From Bacillota bacterium (GTDB taxonomy: Bacteria; Bacillota; Clostridia; Lachnospirales; Cellulosilyticaceae): a stretch of 64,000 bases of DNA. The DNA is taken from the NCBI GenBank assembly GCA_023393125.1, contig JAEWMQ010000095.1, positions 248,001-312,000 of the forward strand, written 5' to 3'. Both the position numbers and the translations under genes were made by a program. Below the pieces are notes generated by a model. The model was not told where the DNA came from. It saw only the letters and a program-made list of their open reading frames with translations, and made no database searches. Shown here piece after piece: positions 8,428-17,632 of the stretch (position 1 is the first letter of the stretch; each line of letters starts with the position of its first letter).

Positions 8428-11004
8428 TTGAAATTAATAGATAAAATTTTTGGGACTCACTCCCAAAGAGAGCTTAAAAGAATCGAACCGATCGTTGCAA
8501 AAGTAGAATCATATGACGAGGCTATGCAAAAGCTTTCAGATGATGAGTTAAAACATAAGACTATAGAGTTTAAAGAGCGTTTGGCAAAAGGTGAAACTTT
8601 AGATGATATTTTACCAGAAGCTTATGCCGTATGTAGAGAAGCTAGCTGGCGTGTATTAGGTAAAAAACACTTCCGTGTACAAATCATGGGTGGTATTATT
8701 CTACACAACGGACGTATTGCAGAGATGAGAACGGGTGAAGGTAAAACTTTAGTAGGTATGCTTCCTGCTTATTTAAATGCACTTGAAGGTAAAGGGGTAC
8801 ACGTTGTTACTGTTAACGATTACCTTGCGCAACGTGACTCACAAGAAATCGGACAAGTTCATAACTTCTTAGGGCTTACAGTAGGCTGTATCCTTAGTGA
8901 TATGAAAAATGATGCTAGACGTGAAGCTTATAATAGCGATATTACTTATGGAACTAATAATGAGTTTGGTTTTGATTATTTGCGTGATAATATGGTTATT
9001 TATGCAGAAGAAATGGTACAAAGAGACCTTAACTTCGCTGTAATCGATGAGGTTGACTCTGTTCTTATTGATGAAGCTAGAACACCTCTTATTATTTCAG
9101 GACAAGGCTCTAAGTCTACTAAGCTTTACACATCAGCTGATGTATTTGTACGTCGTTTAACAAAAGGGCGTCTATTAGGGGAAGAATCAGCTATGAGCAA
9201 TCTTATGAGAGAAGAGATTGAAGAAGAAGGGGATTTCGTAGTAGACGAAAAACAAAAAACTGTAACCCTTACTCAAGATGGTGTGAAAAAAGCAGAACAA
9301 TATTTTGGACTTGATAACTTAGCAGATCCAGAAAATATGGAAATTCAACATCATATTAGTATCGCCCTCAAAGCACATAACTTAATGCATAAAGAAAAAG
9401 ACTATATCATTAACGAAAAAGGCGAAATTATTATCGTTGATGAATTTACAGGACGTTTAATGGATGGACGTCGTTATTCAGATGGTCTTCACCAAGCTAT
9501 AGAAGCAAAAGAAGGTGTAGAAGTTAGAAAAGAAAGTCAAACACTTGCTACAATCACTTTCCAAAATTACTTTAATAAATATGCTAAAAAGTCAGGTATG
9601 ACTGGTACAGCTCTTACAGAAGAAGCTGAGTTTAGAGATATTTATGGTATGGATGTTATTGTTATTCCAACTAATAAACCTATCTTACGTAAAGATCATC
9701 CAGATATCGTATTTAAGAAAAAAGATGCTAAGTTCAAAGCTGTTATTGAAGATATAAAAGCATCTCATGCTAAAGGACAACCAGTACTTGTTGGTACAGT
9801 AACAATTGATACTTCAGAACTTTTAAGTAAATTACTTAAACGTGAAGGTGTACCACACCAAGTTCTTAATGCTAAGTATCATGCAAAAGAAGCTGAAATC
9901 ATATCTTTAGCAGGTAAAAAAGGTGCTGTAACGATTGCTACCAATATGGCTGGTCGTGGTACAGATATTCAGCTTGAAGAAGGCGTACAAGCTTTAGGTG
10001 GTCTAAAAATCATTGGTACAGAGCGTCATGAATCAAGACGTATTGACAATCAGCTTCGTGGACGTTCAGGACGTCAAGGGGACCCAGGTGAATCTAGATT
10101 CTATCTTGCCTTAGAAGATGATTTAATGAGACTATTTACACCAGAATCAACACTTAAGATGTTTGATGCGCTTGGTCTTCCTGATGATGAGCCTATTGAA
10201 CACAAAATCCTTTCTTCAGCTATTGAGCGTGCTCAAAAGAAAGTAGAAGGAAATAACTTTGGTGTACGTAAGCATTTACTTGAATATGATAAAATTATGA
10301 ATGAGCAAAGAGAAATCATTTATACTGAAAGATATAAAGTACTCAAAAATGAAAACTTACGTGATAATGTTATAGCTATGGCTAAAGATGTTATTAGCAC
10401 TGTTGTAGATAATGCAACTAATGGTATTGAATATGCTGAGGAATGGAATCTTGCAGCGATGCTTGAACATTTACGTAGCATTATGCCAATAGAAAATATG
10501 AACTTTACTAAAGAAGAACAAGAGAAACTTACTGTAGAATCATTAAAACAAAGATTAAATGAAGAAGCAGAAAGATTATATAGTGCTAAGGAAGAAGAAG
10601 TTGGTGACCAACTAAGAGAAATTGAACGTGTTATTTTACTTAAAGTAATCGATCAAAAATGGATGGATCACTTAGATAATATGGACCAAATGAAACAAGG
10701 TGTTAACCTTCAAGCATACGGTCAAAGAGATCCAATCGTAGAATATCGCTTCCAAAGCTTTGATATTTTCGAAGAAATGACAGAAAATATTAAGTTAGAA
10801 ACAGTAAGAGCATTATATCATGTAAGAATTAGAGAAAACGTAGAAATTAAACGTGAACGTGTAGCAGAGCCAGTAGCTATTAATCATCAAGATGATAGCC
10901 TAGGTGCAAAACCAGTGGTTAAGAAAGAAAAGGTTGGCAGAAATGACCTTTGCCCATGCGGTAGCGGTAAAAAGTATAAGTCTTGTTGCGGTAAAAACGA
11001 ATAA
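8428..11004 (+). CDS. secA: preprotein translocase ATPase SecA
   Basis: Motor ATPase driving proteins through the SecYEG channel at the cytoplasmic membrane. Walker A RTGEGKTL lies near residue 101 and Walker [14 protein letters not shown] near 207. NBD2 carries NMAGRGTDI and [10 protein letters not shown]. The C-terminal zinc motif [19 protein letters not shown] is intact. I chose TTG 8428 (protein starting [16 protein letters not shown]) because GAGGG lies 8 nt before it and the product matches the family start. The GTG at 8419 overlaps the ribosome binding site. Length 858 residues is normal. It is flanked by terminators on both sides; prfB, often next in Firmicutes, is absent here. Confidence 0.97.
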   Translation: MKLIDKIFGTHSQRELKRIEPIVAKVESYDEAMQKLSDDELKHKTIEFKERLAKGETLDDILPEAYAVCREASWRVLGKKHFRVQIMGGIILHNGRIAEMRTGEGKTLVGMLPAYLNALEGKGVHVVTVNDYLAQRDSQEIGQVHNFLGLTVGCILSDMKNDARREAYNSDITYGTNNEFGFDYLRDNMVIYAEEMVQRDLNFAVIDEVDSVLIDEARTPLIISGQGSKSTKLYTSADVFVRRLTKGRLLGEESAMSNLMREEIEEEGDFVVDEKQKTVTLTQDGVKKAEQYFGLDNLADPENMEIQHHISIALKAHNLMHKEKDYIINEKGEIIIVDEFTGRLMDGRRYSDGLHQAIEAKEGVEVRKESQTLATITFQNYFNKYAKKSGMTGTALTEEAEFRDIYGMDVIVIPTNKPILRKDHPDIVFKKKDAKFKAVIEDIKASHAKGQPVLVGTVTIDTSELLSKLLKREGVPHQVLNAKYHAKEAEIISLAGKKGAVTIATNMAGRGTDIQLEEGVQALGGLKIIGTERHESRRIDNQLRGRSGRQGDPGESRFYLALEDDLMRLFTPESTLKMFDALGLPDDEPIEHKILSSAIERAQKKVEGNNFGVRKHLLEYDKIMNEQREIIYTERYKVLKNENLRDNVIAMAKDVISTVVDNATNGIEYAEEWNLAAMLEHLRSIMPIENMNFTKEEQEKLTVESLKQRLNEEAERLYSAKEEEVGDQLREIERVILLKVIDQKWMDHLDNMDQMKQGVNLQAYGQRDPIVEYRFQSFDIFEEMTENIKLETVRALYHVRIRENVEIKRERVAEPVAINHQDDSLGAKPVVKKEKVGRNDLCPCGSGKKYKSCCGKNE

Positions 11005-11007
11005 AAC

Positions 11008-11043
11008 AAAAAAGGATAGTTCTTAGGAACTATCCTTTTTTGT
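11008..11043 (+). terminator. intrinsic terminator of secA
   Basis: AAAAAAGGATAGTTC, loop TTAG, GAACTATCCTTTTTT: strong stem plus T-run. Confidence 0.92.
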
Positions 11044-11342
11044 TATTTATTATCAATCATCGTACATTTAAAAAAGTTAAGCTAAAATAAAGTTAATTAA
11101 AACTAAATAATATTAATTAATTTTATTAAAGGCTAAATAACCAGTTAAAACCATATAAATACAATAATTCAATAGTTATAATGCACAAAATAATATATAA
11201 AAATAATAGTAAATTAACATTTAAGATAGAAATATCAATATACTAATATAAAATGCAATAAAGTATGATGATTTAATTCTGAAAATATTATATAATAATA
11301 TTGAATAAAAAATAATTAAAAAATAATTATAGGAGGGAAATT
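11044..11342. other. AT-rich intergenic region before the sugar ABC operon
   Basis: About 300 bases with almost no G or C and no coding frame. A near-palindrome AATATTATATAATAATATT at 11284-11302 contains a possible -10, and AGGAGG lies just before ATG 11343. No catabolite operator or riboswitch is recognised. Confidence 0.5.
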
Positions 11343-12740
11343 ATGAAAAAGAAATTAATTGCTTTTTTGTTAACGACAGCAATGGCATCTACTTTACTTG
11401 TAGGTTGCAGTGATAACTCATCTAAACCCGCATCCTCAACTCCAGCTGATCTAACTTCTCTAGCTGGAACTACTATTCGTGTTTATACTCACGGGGGAAA
11501 TAGAGTTCTAGGAGAAGAAAAGAAAGATGATGCAGGTAATACTTATCGTGACGAATCTACGGCTATATTAAAACACTTATCTGAGAAGTTCACAAAAGAA
11601 ACAGGCATTAATGTTGAATTAAATGTAGTAACTAATGAAAGTGAAATTGAGCCTTTATTTAAAGTACAAGATGATAGCGTTGATGTTTTTACACCTCCTA
11701 ACTGGAGCCTAGAACAATGGGCTGCTTACTCAGAACCATACTGCACTGTTGAAGAAGGAAAAGCTATTTATGGTGATTATGCACTAGCGATGCCTAATGA
11801 TGAAAAGAATATCTTTAGTATCATGCCAGGTAAAGCATATAATCAGGCAGTAGTATATAACGAAGAAGTATTAAAATCAGTAGGTTATGATGCTATTCCA
11901 GCAACACAAGCTGAATTTGAAGAAATGTGCGAAAAAATCCGCGATGCAGGCATTACACCAATTTCTATACATAGAGTTGAAAATTGGCCTTTGGCTACTC
12001 TTAATGACTTTGCAGCTTATGTATCTGGTATTCCAAATGCATTCGAAACAATGTTAAAGAGCGATACACCATTTAGTGAAACAGAACCTGTTGGAAAAAC
12101 AATTAAAATGTATACAGAGTGGAAAGCAAAAGGTTTCTTTGAACCAGAAGTTTATACAGACTTTGGTGTTGCAATGGACTCTGTAGCTTATGGTAAAGCA
12201 GCTATGATGTTATTTGGTTCTTGGGTAGTACCTCAAATTCAAGGTCGTGTTCCAGCAGGAAAAGATCCTTCTATAATCAAATTTGCACCAGCTCCTGACT
12301 TTGGAAATGGTCGTTATGTATTAGCAGCACCAGCAGATAACTGGGCTATTAGTAAATTCTCTAAAAACAAAGAAGCAGCAAGAGTATTTATTGAGTATAT
12401 ATCTGAAGATGCACAATTTATAGCAGACAGTGGTTTCATTGCAAACAAAAAAGGTGTAACACCTATCGTGCCAGAGCTATATGGTGTTATTGATAAAATG
12501 GTAGAATCTGGTGAAGCAAAAGCTATGATGCAGCCAGCACAGACTCAAAACACAATCAATAACCAAAATGTATTAACAGAAGCAAACTTATGGGCAGATT
12601 ATAAATATGCAGGTTTATTATTTGATGCATTAGACGTAACAAAACCAGATGACTGGTCAGCATATAACAAGCAAGTCGAAGCACAAAATAAAGCCTATGT
12701 TGAATATAGAGACGAACTAGGTTTAGCTTGGCAAGAATAA
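11343..12740 (+). CDS. sugar ABC transporter substrate-binding lipoprotein
   Basis: Extracellular solute-binding protein (family 1), 465 residues, anchored by a lipidated cysteine: the signal peptide ends in the lipobox LLVGC with Cys22. The mature part has the usual carbohydrate SBP features KFTKETGINVE, YNEEVLKSVGYD and a late KEAARVFIEYI. It heads an operon with two permeases, a YesL-like protein and a GH130 phosphorylase, so the ligand is probably a manno-oligosaccharide or mannosyl-glucose (inferred from context). No ATPase gene is in the operon, so a shared MsmX-like ATPase elsewhere is expected. ATG 11343 has AGGAGG 7 nt upstream. Confidence 0.93.
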   Translation: MKKKLIAFLLTTAMASTLLVGCSDNSSKPASSTPADLTSLAGTTIRVYTHGGNRVLGEEKKDDAGNTYRDESTAILKHLSEKFTKETGINVELNVVTNESEIEPLFKVQDDSVDVFTPPNWSLEQWAAYSEPYCTVEEGKAIYGDYALAMPNDEKNIFSIMPGKAYNQAVVYNEEVLKSVGYDAIPATQAEFEEMCEKIRDAGITPISIHRVENWPLATLNDFAAYVSGIPNAFETMLKSDTPFSETEPVGKTIKMYTEWKAKGFFEPEVYTDFGVAMDSVAYGKAAMMLFGSWVVPQIQGRVPAGKDPSIIKFAPAPDFGNGRYVLAAPADNWAISKFSKNKEAARVFIEYISEDAQFIADSGFIANKKGVTPIVPELYGVIDKMVESGEAKAMMQPAQTQNTINNQNVLTEANLWADYKYAGLLFDALDVTKPDDWSAYNKQVEAQNKAYVEYRDELGLAWQE

Positions 12741-12776
12741 TAGAGATTGATAGTTAATGATATAGGTTAAGTAACA

Positions 12777-12810
12777 TTAGGAGGAGGGGGGCTACCTCCC
12801 TCCTCCTTAA
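12777..12810 (+). other. GC-rich intercistronic hairpin after the binding-protein gene
   Basis: AGGAGGAGGG and CCCTCCTCCT form a perfect 10-bp stem around a short loop, the strongest GC hairpin nearby. It is not followed by a T-run, so it is more likely an mRNA stabiliser or processing site keeping the lipoprotein mRNA in excess than a full terminator. The 5' arm itself resembles a Shine-Dalgarno site, masked in the stem. Confidence 0.7.
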
Positions 12811-12842
12811 TGCTATATATTTTTAGCTGGAAGGAGACAAAA

Positions 12843-13706
12843 ATGAGACAGGATAAGAATAGTAGAATTATCATATTTACATTTTTAGTTATACCCGTAA
12901 TCCATTTATTGATTTTTTCTTATATACCTATTCTGACAAGCTTTTATTGGAGTTTAACCAATTATAAAGGTGTAGGCACTCCTAAATTTATTGGTCTAAA
13001 GAATTACGAACGTATATTCACGGACCCACAATATCTGAAGGTCTTTAAGAATTGTCTCTGGTATATGATTGTAGCTATACCACAACTCATTTTTGCATTC
13101 GCGTTAGCGATTGTAGTAAATGGGAAATTCCGTGGGCTTAATTTATTTAAATCTATTTTAATTATTCCATATTTACTTAATGGGGTTATTGTATCTACTA
13201 TTTTTATTATCTTCTTTAATAATTCAGGTACTTTAAATACACTATTGGGTTACTTAGGGATAGGTGGTTCACAATGGTTGCAAAATTTAAAATTAGTTAA
13301 TCCATCTATAGCTTCTATTAGTATTTGGCGTTATTATGGCATGAATTTCATTATGTTCTTTGGTGCTTTGCAAACGATACCTGCCGAGTTATATGAAGCA
13401 GCAGCAGTAGATGGTTGTACTAAATGGCAAGAAATTAAGTACATATCTATTCCGTTTATTAGAAATGTATTGTTTATCAATATTTTATTAAGTATTTCTG
13501 GCTCTATTCAAGTGTTTGAAATACCTTATATTATGATGAATGGTTCTAATGGAACGATTACACCTGTTATTCAAATCCAACAGAGTGCATTCTCAGATAC
13601 CCGTTTAGGATTTGCAGCAGCCTTATCTGTTGTTGTATTCTTTGTTGTAGTACTGGCGGTACTATTACAAAATATAGTAAGCAAGAGAGGGGGAGGAGTA
13701 GAATGA
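12843..13706 (+). CDS. carbohydrate ABC transporter permease (MalF-like)
   Basis: Membrane channel subunit of the sugar importer, 287 residues with six helices. The EAA loop EAAAVDGCTKWQEIKYISIP contacts the ATPase. I chose ATG 12843 (MRQDKNSRI) because AAGGAG sits 8 nt ahead. The in-frame ATG at 12810 lies at the edge of the intercistronic hairpin and lacks a binding site. It overlaps the next permease by 4 nt (ATGA), indicating translational coupling. Confidence 0.93.
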   Translation: MRQDKNSRIIIFTFLVIPVIHLLIFSYIPILTSFYWSLTNYKGVGTPKFIGLKNYERIFTDPQYLKVFKNCLWYMIVAIPQLIFAFALAIVVNGKFRGLNLFKSILIIPYLLNGVIVSTIFIIFFNNSGTLNTLLGYLGIGGSQWLQNLKLVNPSIASISIWRYYGMNFIMFFGALQTIPAELYEAAAVDGCTKWQEIKYISIPFIRNVLFINILLSISGSIQVFEIPYIMMNGSNGTITPVIQIQQSAFSDTRLGFAAALSVVVFFVVVLAVLLQNIVSKRGGGVE

Positions 13707-14530
13707 TACCAGAAAGTAAAGGGTTTAAAGTATTTCGTTATTTATTTTTGATGTTATCAGTATGTTTTGTAATTATTCCAATTATTCCACTGATCTTTAT
13801 GGCCTTTAAAACGGGTGCGGAATATGCATCAACTAGTGTGCTTGAGGCTCCTGCCAATTGGTTTAATAGTTATAACTTTAAATATGCAATAAAAGTAGGG
13901 AACCTAGGAAAAGCACTTATAAATACAGCTATTATTTTAGGCGTTTCATTAACAATTCAAATTATGTTTACGACTATGGTTTCTTATGTATTACATCGTT
14001 TTAACTTTAAACTAAAAAAATTAATCATGGGTATGTTTACCATGACTATGTTCATTCCTCTTGTAACCACACAAACAGTGGTATTTCAAATTATGTATAA
14101 AATAAAATTAGTAAATAAGATGCCTAGTGTTATTATCTTATATGCAGGTGTGGGTATTGTAGGTATTTATATTATGTTTAATTTACTTGAATCTTTATCA
14201 AAAGAGTTAGATGAGGCAGCTTTAATTGATGGTGCTAATTATTTTCAAATTTATGGTAAAATTATCCTTCCTCTTTTAAAGCCAGCTTGTACAACGCTTT
14301 TAATTTTAAATGGAATTAGTTATTATAATGATTTCTATGTTCCAAACCTTTATTTAAGAAAAGACGTACAGACTTTCACTGTAGCACTTTATAAATTCTT
14401 TGGTAATATGGCAACACCTTTTGAAATTGTAGCAGCTGCAATTTTACTTGGAGTTATCCCTATTGGTATTGTATATCTCTTCTTACAAAAATATATTTTC
14501 TATGGATTGGCAGGTGCAGTGAAATCATGA
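13703..14530 (+). CDS. carbohydrate ABC transporter permease (MalG-like)
   Basis: Second channel subunit, 275 residues, about six helices, with EAA loop DEAALIDGANYFQIYGKIIL and the usual MalG-type C-terminus ending FYGLAGAVKS. It overlaps both neighbours by 4 nt, so the two permeases and the YesL-like protein are translated as a coupled set. GGGGGAGGAG precedes the ATG. Confidence 0.94.
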   Translation: MIPESKGFKVFRYLFLMLSVCFVIIPIIPLIFMAFKTGAEYASTSVLEAPANWFNSYNFKYAIKVGNLGKALINTAIILGVSLTIQIMFTTMVSYVLHRFNFKLKKLIMGMFTMTMFIPLVTTQTVVFQIMYKIKLVNKMPSVIILYAGVGIVGIYIMFNLLESLSKELDEAALIDGANYFQIYGKIILPLLKPACTTLLILNGISYYNDFYVPNLYLRKDVQTFTVALYKFFGNMATPFEIVAAAILLGVIPIGIVYLFLQKYIFYGLAGAVKS

Positions 14531-15201
14531 TGAAGGAATCTCTTCTTTATAAGGTAATGTCCATAGTGCATGTCATTTTATTCACCAGCGTTTTATGTTT
14601 TGGGATTACGCTTTTGTCAGGGACTTTGCTGATGATTCCGTCTATCACAGCAGCATTTGTGATTGGAAAAACACTGATTTATAACCAGTTTGATATAAAC
14701 GAAAGCATAATAAAGAATTTCTTTAAGGAATTTAAAAAAGCGTTATCTTTGCTTCGTTTTATTCCGGTTAATTTGATTATGCTCATTAATATTGTAGGGA
14801 TAATAGTTGCGGCAAAATTAGATATGATGGTCTATTCAATTCTATGCTTAGTCATTATGTCCCTATTGCTGACTCTAGTATTTTATATTGCAGGTTTCTA
14901 TGTATTTGTAACGGAGCAAATGACATTAGCAGAGGTAGCATTCTCTATGTTCTTTAAGCCAACATTGTTGGTTCCCATATTCAGCGCAATGGTTATTTTT
15001 ATTTTCTTTTTTCAAACACTTATTGCAAAAATCTTATTAGTTTCAGGTAGTTTCTTTTTATTTATTATTCAGCTTGTTATCTTTTTACATATGCTTTATT
15101 ACAAGCAACTAAATGGAATAAAAGAAGAAGGAGAATATGCTGAATTAGTAAAATATGCAGTAGATAAATATACTAATTTTGAAGCGATACAGAAAAAATA
15201 G
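14527..15201 (+). CDS. YesL-like DUF624 membrane protein
   Basis: A 224-residue membrane protein of the DUF624/YesL type with about five helices. Family-like segments are VMSIVHVILFTSVLCFGITL near the N-terminus and the downstream IPSITAAF. DUF624 genes are typically found in operons with two sugar permeases and a binding protein in Firmicutes, exactly as here, but their molecular role is not established; a chaperone-like or transport accessory role is a guess. The start overlaps the upstream permease stop by 4 nt. Confidence 0.82.
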   Translation: MMKESLLYKVMSIVHVILFTSVLCFGITLLSGTLLMIPSITAAFVIGKTLIYNQFDINESIIKNFFKEFKKALSLLRFIPVNLIMLINIVGIIVAAKLDMMVYSILCLVIMSLLLTLVFYIAGFYVFVTEQMTLAEVAFSMFFKPTLLVPIFSAMVIFIFFFQTLIAKILLVSGSFFLFIIQLVIFLHMLYYKQLNGIKEEGEYAELVKYAVDKYTNFEAIQKK

Positions 15202-15231
15202 CGAAAAACTAAACTAAGAAGGAGAATGAAA

Positions 15232-16254
15232 ATGAGCAAAATAAAAATGCTATCACCAGAAGTAAAAAATGTGCCTTGGCAAGAAAAACCAGAAGGGGTA
15301 GTAGGTGCTCCAATATGGAGATATTCAGAAAATCCTATTATTGGTAGAAATCCAGTTAAAGGTGTAGCGAGAATCTTTAATAGTGCAGTCATACCTTATG
15401 AAGGTGAATTTATTGGAGTTTTCCGTGGTGAACAAACGAATGGCGTTCCTTATATTTATTTAGGAAGAAGTAAAGATGGAATAAAGTGGGATTTCGATGA
15501 GGATAAAATTCCTTTTATAGATGAGAATGGTGATTCTTTTATGCCATTATATGCATATGATCCACGTTTAGTAAAAGTAGAAGATACTTACTATGTTATT
15601 TGGTGTCAAGATTTTTACGGCGCAGCTATTGGTATGGCTAAAACGACTGATTTCAAAACTTTTGTTAGAGTAGAAAATCCATTCTTGCCTTTTAATAGAA
15701 ATGCTGTCTTGTTCCCAAGAAAAGTAAAAGGCAATTTCTTAATGCTGAGCAGACCAAGTGATAGTGGCCATACACCATTTGGAGATATTTTCGTTAGTGA
15801 AAGTAAAGACCTTGTTTATTGGGGGAGACATAGACATGTCATGAGCCGTGGTAAAGAATGGTGGGAATCACTAAAGATAGGTGGAGGAGCAGCACCTATT
15901 GAAACCAGTGAAGGATGGCTTCTTTTCTATCACGGTGTAGCTGGTACTTGTAATGGATATGTATACAGTATTGGTGGGGCAATTCTAGATAGTGAAAATC
16001 CTTCTATTGTGAAATATAGATGTGAAAACTTTTTACTTACACCAGAAGAGTGGTATGAAGAAAGAGGCTTTGTACCCAATGTAGTATTCCCTTGTGCAGC
16101 TATTTGTGATTCTGCTACAGGAAGAATTGCAGTTTACTATGGCGCAGCAGATAGTTATGTAGGGCTTGCTTTTACACAGCTTGAAGAAATAGTGGCATAT
16201 ATTAAAGAACATAGTGTATTAACTGAAGAAGATAAAGAGATAGGAAAGCGATAG
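15232..16254 (+). CDS. glycoside hydrolase family 130 phosphorylase (beta-mannoside)
   Basis: Cytoplasmic phosphorylase of GH130, 340 residues, a five-bladed beta-propeller family that phosphorolyses beta-1,4-mannosides to mannose-1-phosphate. Family features are ENPIIGRNPVKGVARIFNSA near the N-terminus, FRGEQTNG, the YDPRL segment whose Asp (about 110) is the likely proton donor, and GGGAAPIETSEGWLLFYHGV. Whether the substrate is mannosyl-glucose or mannobiose cannot be told. ATG 15232 is preferred over ATG 15226 because AAGGAG lies 8 nt from the former and 2 nt from the latter. Last gene of the importer operon. Confidence 0.9.
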   Translation: MSKIKMLSPEVKNVPWQEKPEGVVGAPIWRYSENPIIGRNPVKGVARIFNSAVIPYEGEFIGVFRGEQTNGVPYIYLGRSKDGIKWDFDEDKIPFIDENGDSFMPLYAYDPRLVKVEDTYYVIWCQDFYGAAIGMAKTTDFKTFVRVENPFLPFNRNAVLFPRKVKGNFLMLSRPSDSGHTPFGDIFVSESKDLVYWGRHRHVMSRGKEWWESLKIGGGAAPIETSEGWLLFYHGVAGTCNGYVYSIGGAILDSENPSIVKYRCENFLLTPEEWYEERGFVPNVVFPCAAICDSATGRIAVYYGAADSYVGLAFTQLEEIVAYIKEHSVLTEEDKEIGKR

Positions 16255-16288
16255 AAATATTAATAAATATTATTTTTGTACTATAGAG

Positions 16289-16326
16289 AAAGCATAAGAG
16301 GTAACCTTGCTCTTGTGCTTTTTTTA
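16289..16326 (+). terminator. intrinsic terminator of the mannoside operon
   Basis: AAAGCATAAGAG pairs with CTCTTGTGCTTT (one G-U) and is followed by a T-run. Confidence 0.85.
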
Positions 16327-16560
16327 TTTTTAGAAAGATAAAAGTTGGTAGATTGTAATAGTCATAATTAAGAGAGTACTAGAATAAACTAATCAAGTGG
16401 AAGAAAAAGGCCTGAATTTAGTTTAAAACAGTGAATTATATTGGAGGAAATGGGATTGTAAAAAATGTACTTAATTATCATTAGAAAAGGAGAGTAATTA
16501 TACAAAATAAATAAACATAAAAATTAAGAATATTAAATAAATAGAAAAAATAAATAAAAC

Positions 16561-16589
16561 TTTCAAAAAAATAATTAATATAGTATAAT
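16561..16589 (+). promoter_or_regulatory. promoter of the 16642 gene, in a 315-nt non-coding region
   Basis: TTTCAA (16561-16566), 17-nt spacer, TATAAT (16584-16589). The remaining bases from 16328 to 16560 are AT-rich and hold no gene or structure I can support. Confidence 0.5.
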
Positions 16590-16641
16590 ATATGTATAAA
16601 GAATATTATACACCTGCATATTAATCAAGGGAGGTGGGATT

Positions 16642-17001
16642 ATGTATAATATGATTAAAGAAAGGTTTAATAGAAAATTTCCATCAGCAGAAAGCTTACT
16701 TAGTGAAGAAGACCTATTTGTAGGTAATAAGAAAACAATCCCTGCTAGAGAATGGCTACTTAAGGTGGTCATGCAAGAAAATGAAGATGGGCCCTATGTA
16801 GAGTATTATGCAATCCATGGGACAAGAGGACATTTACATGAGCGAATTTATAGTAGTGGAAAAGAAGAGCAACTAGAAGTACTGAGACAGTATATAGCTT
16901 ATTCGCCTAGCATACCTGGAGATCGTGAAAGAAGTGCAAGGGATTTTGAAAGTTATAACAAAAGATTAATGAGGGATCTTGAAAAACAAGGTCTTATGTA
17001 G
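16642..17001 (+). CDS. hypothetical 119-residue protein
   Basis: Unrecognised, charged, soluble protein starting MYNMIKERFNRKFPSAESL from ATG 16642, with GGGAGGTGGG 8 nt upstream. The middle has REWLLKVVMQENEDGPYVEY and a following HGTRGHLHER segment with three histidines; the C-terminus is basic and helical. No membrane segment and no known motif. It has its own promoter and a downstream hairpin, so it is a single-gene unit. Function unknown. Confidence 0.8.
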   Translation: MYNMIKERFNRKFPSAESLLSEEDLFVGNKKTIPAREWLLKVVMQENEDGPYVEYYAIHGTRGHLHERIYSSGKEEQLEVLRQYIAYSPSIPGDRERSARDFESYNKRLMRDLEKQGLM

Positions 17002-17012
17002 TTTTAAATAAG

Positions 17013-17046
17013 CATAAAATCCACTCTGCAAGGAGTGGATTTTATG
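17013..17046 (+). terminator. hairpin after the 16642 gene
   Basis: CATAAAATCCACTC and GAGTGGATTTTATG form a perfect 14-bp stem. The T-run is inside the 3' arm and not after it, so termination is likely but not certain. Confidence 0.65.
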
Positions 17047-17249
17047 AGTTAATGAGATCTCTGCTAAAGCCAAACAACATAATCCGTGTGGTATAGACCA
17101 CCTATAAGGTGAGGTATCGCTAAAGCACATAAAACAAAGGTTTTGCTTCATTTTATAATAATAGTATAGGTCGGTCTTCTGTAAACCATACTAGGAAAAT
17201 AATACTGAAAAAAATCTCAATAAAAAAACATAAAAAATGAAAAAAACAC

Positions 17250-17278
17250 TTGCATTATGACAAGTAATAGTATATACT
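17250..17278 (+). promoter_or_regulatory. promoter of the tRNA pair
   Basis: TTGCAT at 17250-17255, 17-nt spacer, TATACT at 17273-17278, ending 30 nt before the first tRNA. Confidence 0.75.
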
Positions 17279-17308
17279 ACAAAAGTGCTTGAGGCACAGA
17301 AAAAATAT

Positions 17309-17382
17309 GGCGGAATAGCTCAGTTGGCTAGAGCACACGGTTCATACCCGTGGTGTCATGGGTTCAAATCCCTTTTCCGCTA
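17309..17382 (+). tRNA. tRNA-Met (CAT), elongator type
   Basis: Complete cloverleaf: acceptor GGCGGAA/TTCCGCT, D arm GCTC...GAGC, anticodon loop with CAT between ACGGT and ACCGT, T arm with GGTTCAAATC. CCA is not encoded. The acceptor pair and loop are of the elongator-Met type and not initiator or lysidine-Ile. Confidence 0.92.
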
Positions 17383-17386
17383 CTAT

Positions 17387-17459
17387 GGTCGCTTAGCTCA
17401 GCTGGGAGAGCACCTGCCTTACAAGCAGGGGGTCATAGGTTCGAGCCCTATAGCGACCA
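17387..17459 (+). tRNA. tRNA-Val (TAC)
   Basis: Acceptor GGTCGCT/AGCGACC, D arm GCTC/GAGC, anticodon stem CCTGC/GCAGG with loop CTTACAA, T arm GGTTCGAGCC. CCA is not encoded. Four bases after tRNA-Met, so co-transcribed. Confidence 0.93.
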
Positions 17460-17466
17460 TTTCTTA

Positions 17467-17512
17467 AAAGAAGAGTTATAAAACTTAAAAGTTTTATAAC
17501 TCTTCTTTTTTT
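17467..17512 (+). terminator. intrinsic terminator of the tRNA operon
   Basis: AAAGAAGAGTTATAAAACT and AGTTTTATAACTCTTCTTT form a perfect 19-bp stem followed by a T-run. Confidence 0.93.
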
Positions 17513-17632
17513 GCTGTTTACGAAGTAAAATAAAGGGAGAGATGAATCAATCTTTTAGAATAGTAACACAGCTTAGAAAGTGCAGTATAAGTAGAGTGTA
17601 AGATTATAAAAATAAGAAGAAGGAGGAAGGAA

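Noticed and set aside
17047..17235. Possible small RNA upstream of the tRNA promoter
   Set aside because: Short partial hairpins only (for example AAAACAAAGGTTTT near 17136); no closed domain or promoter to support a gene.
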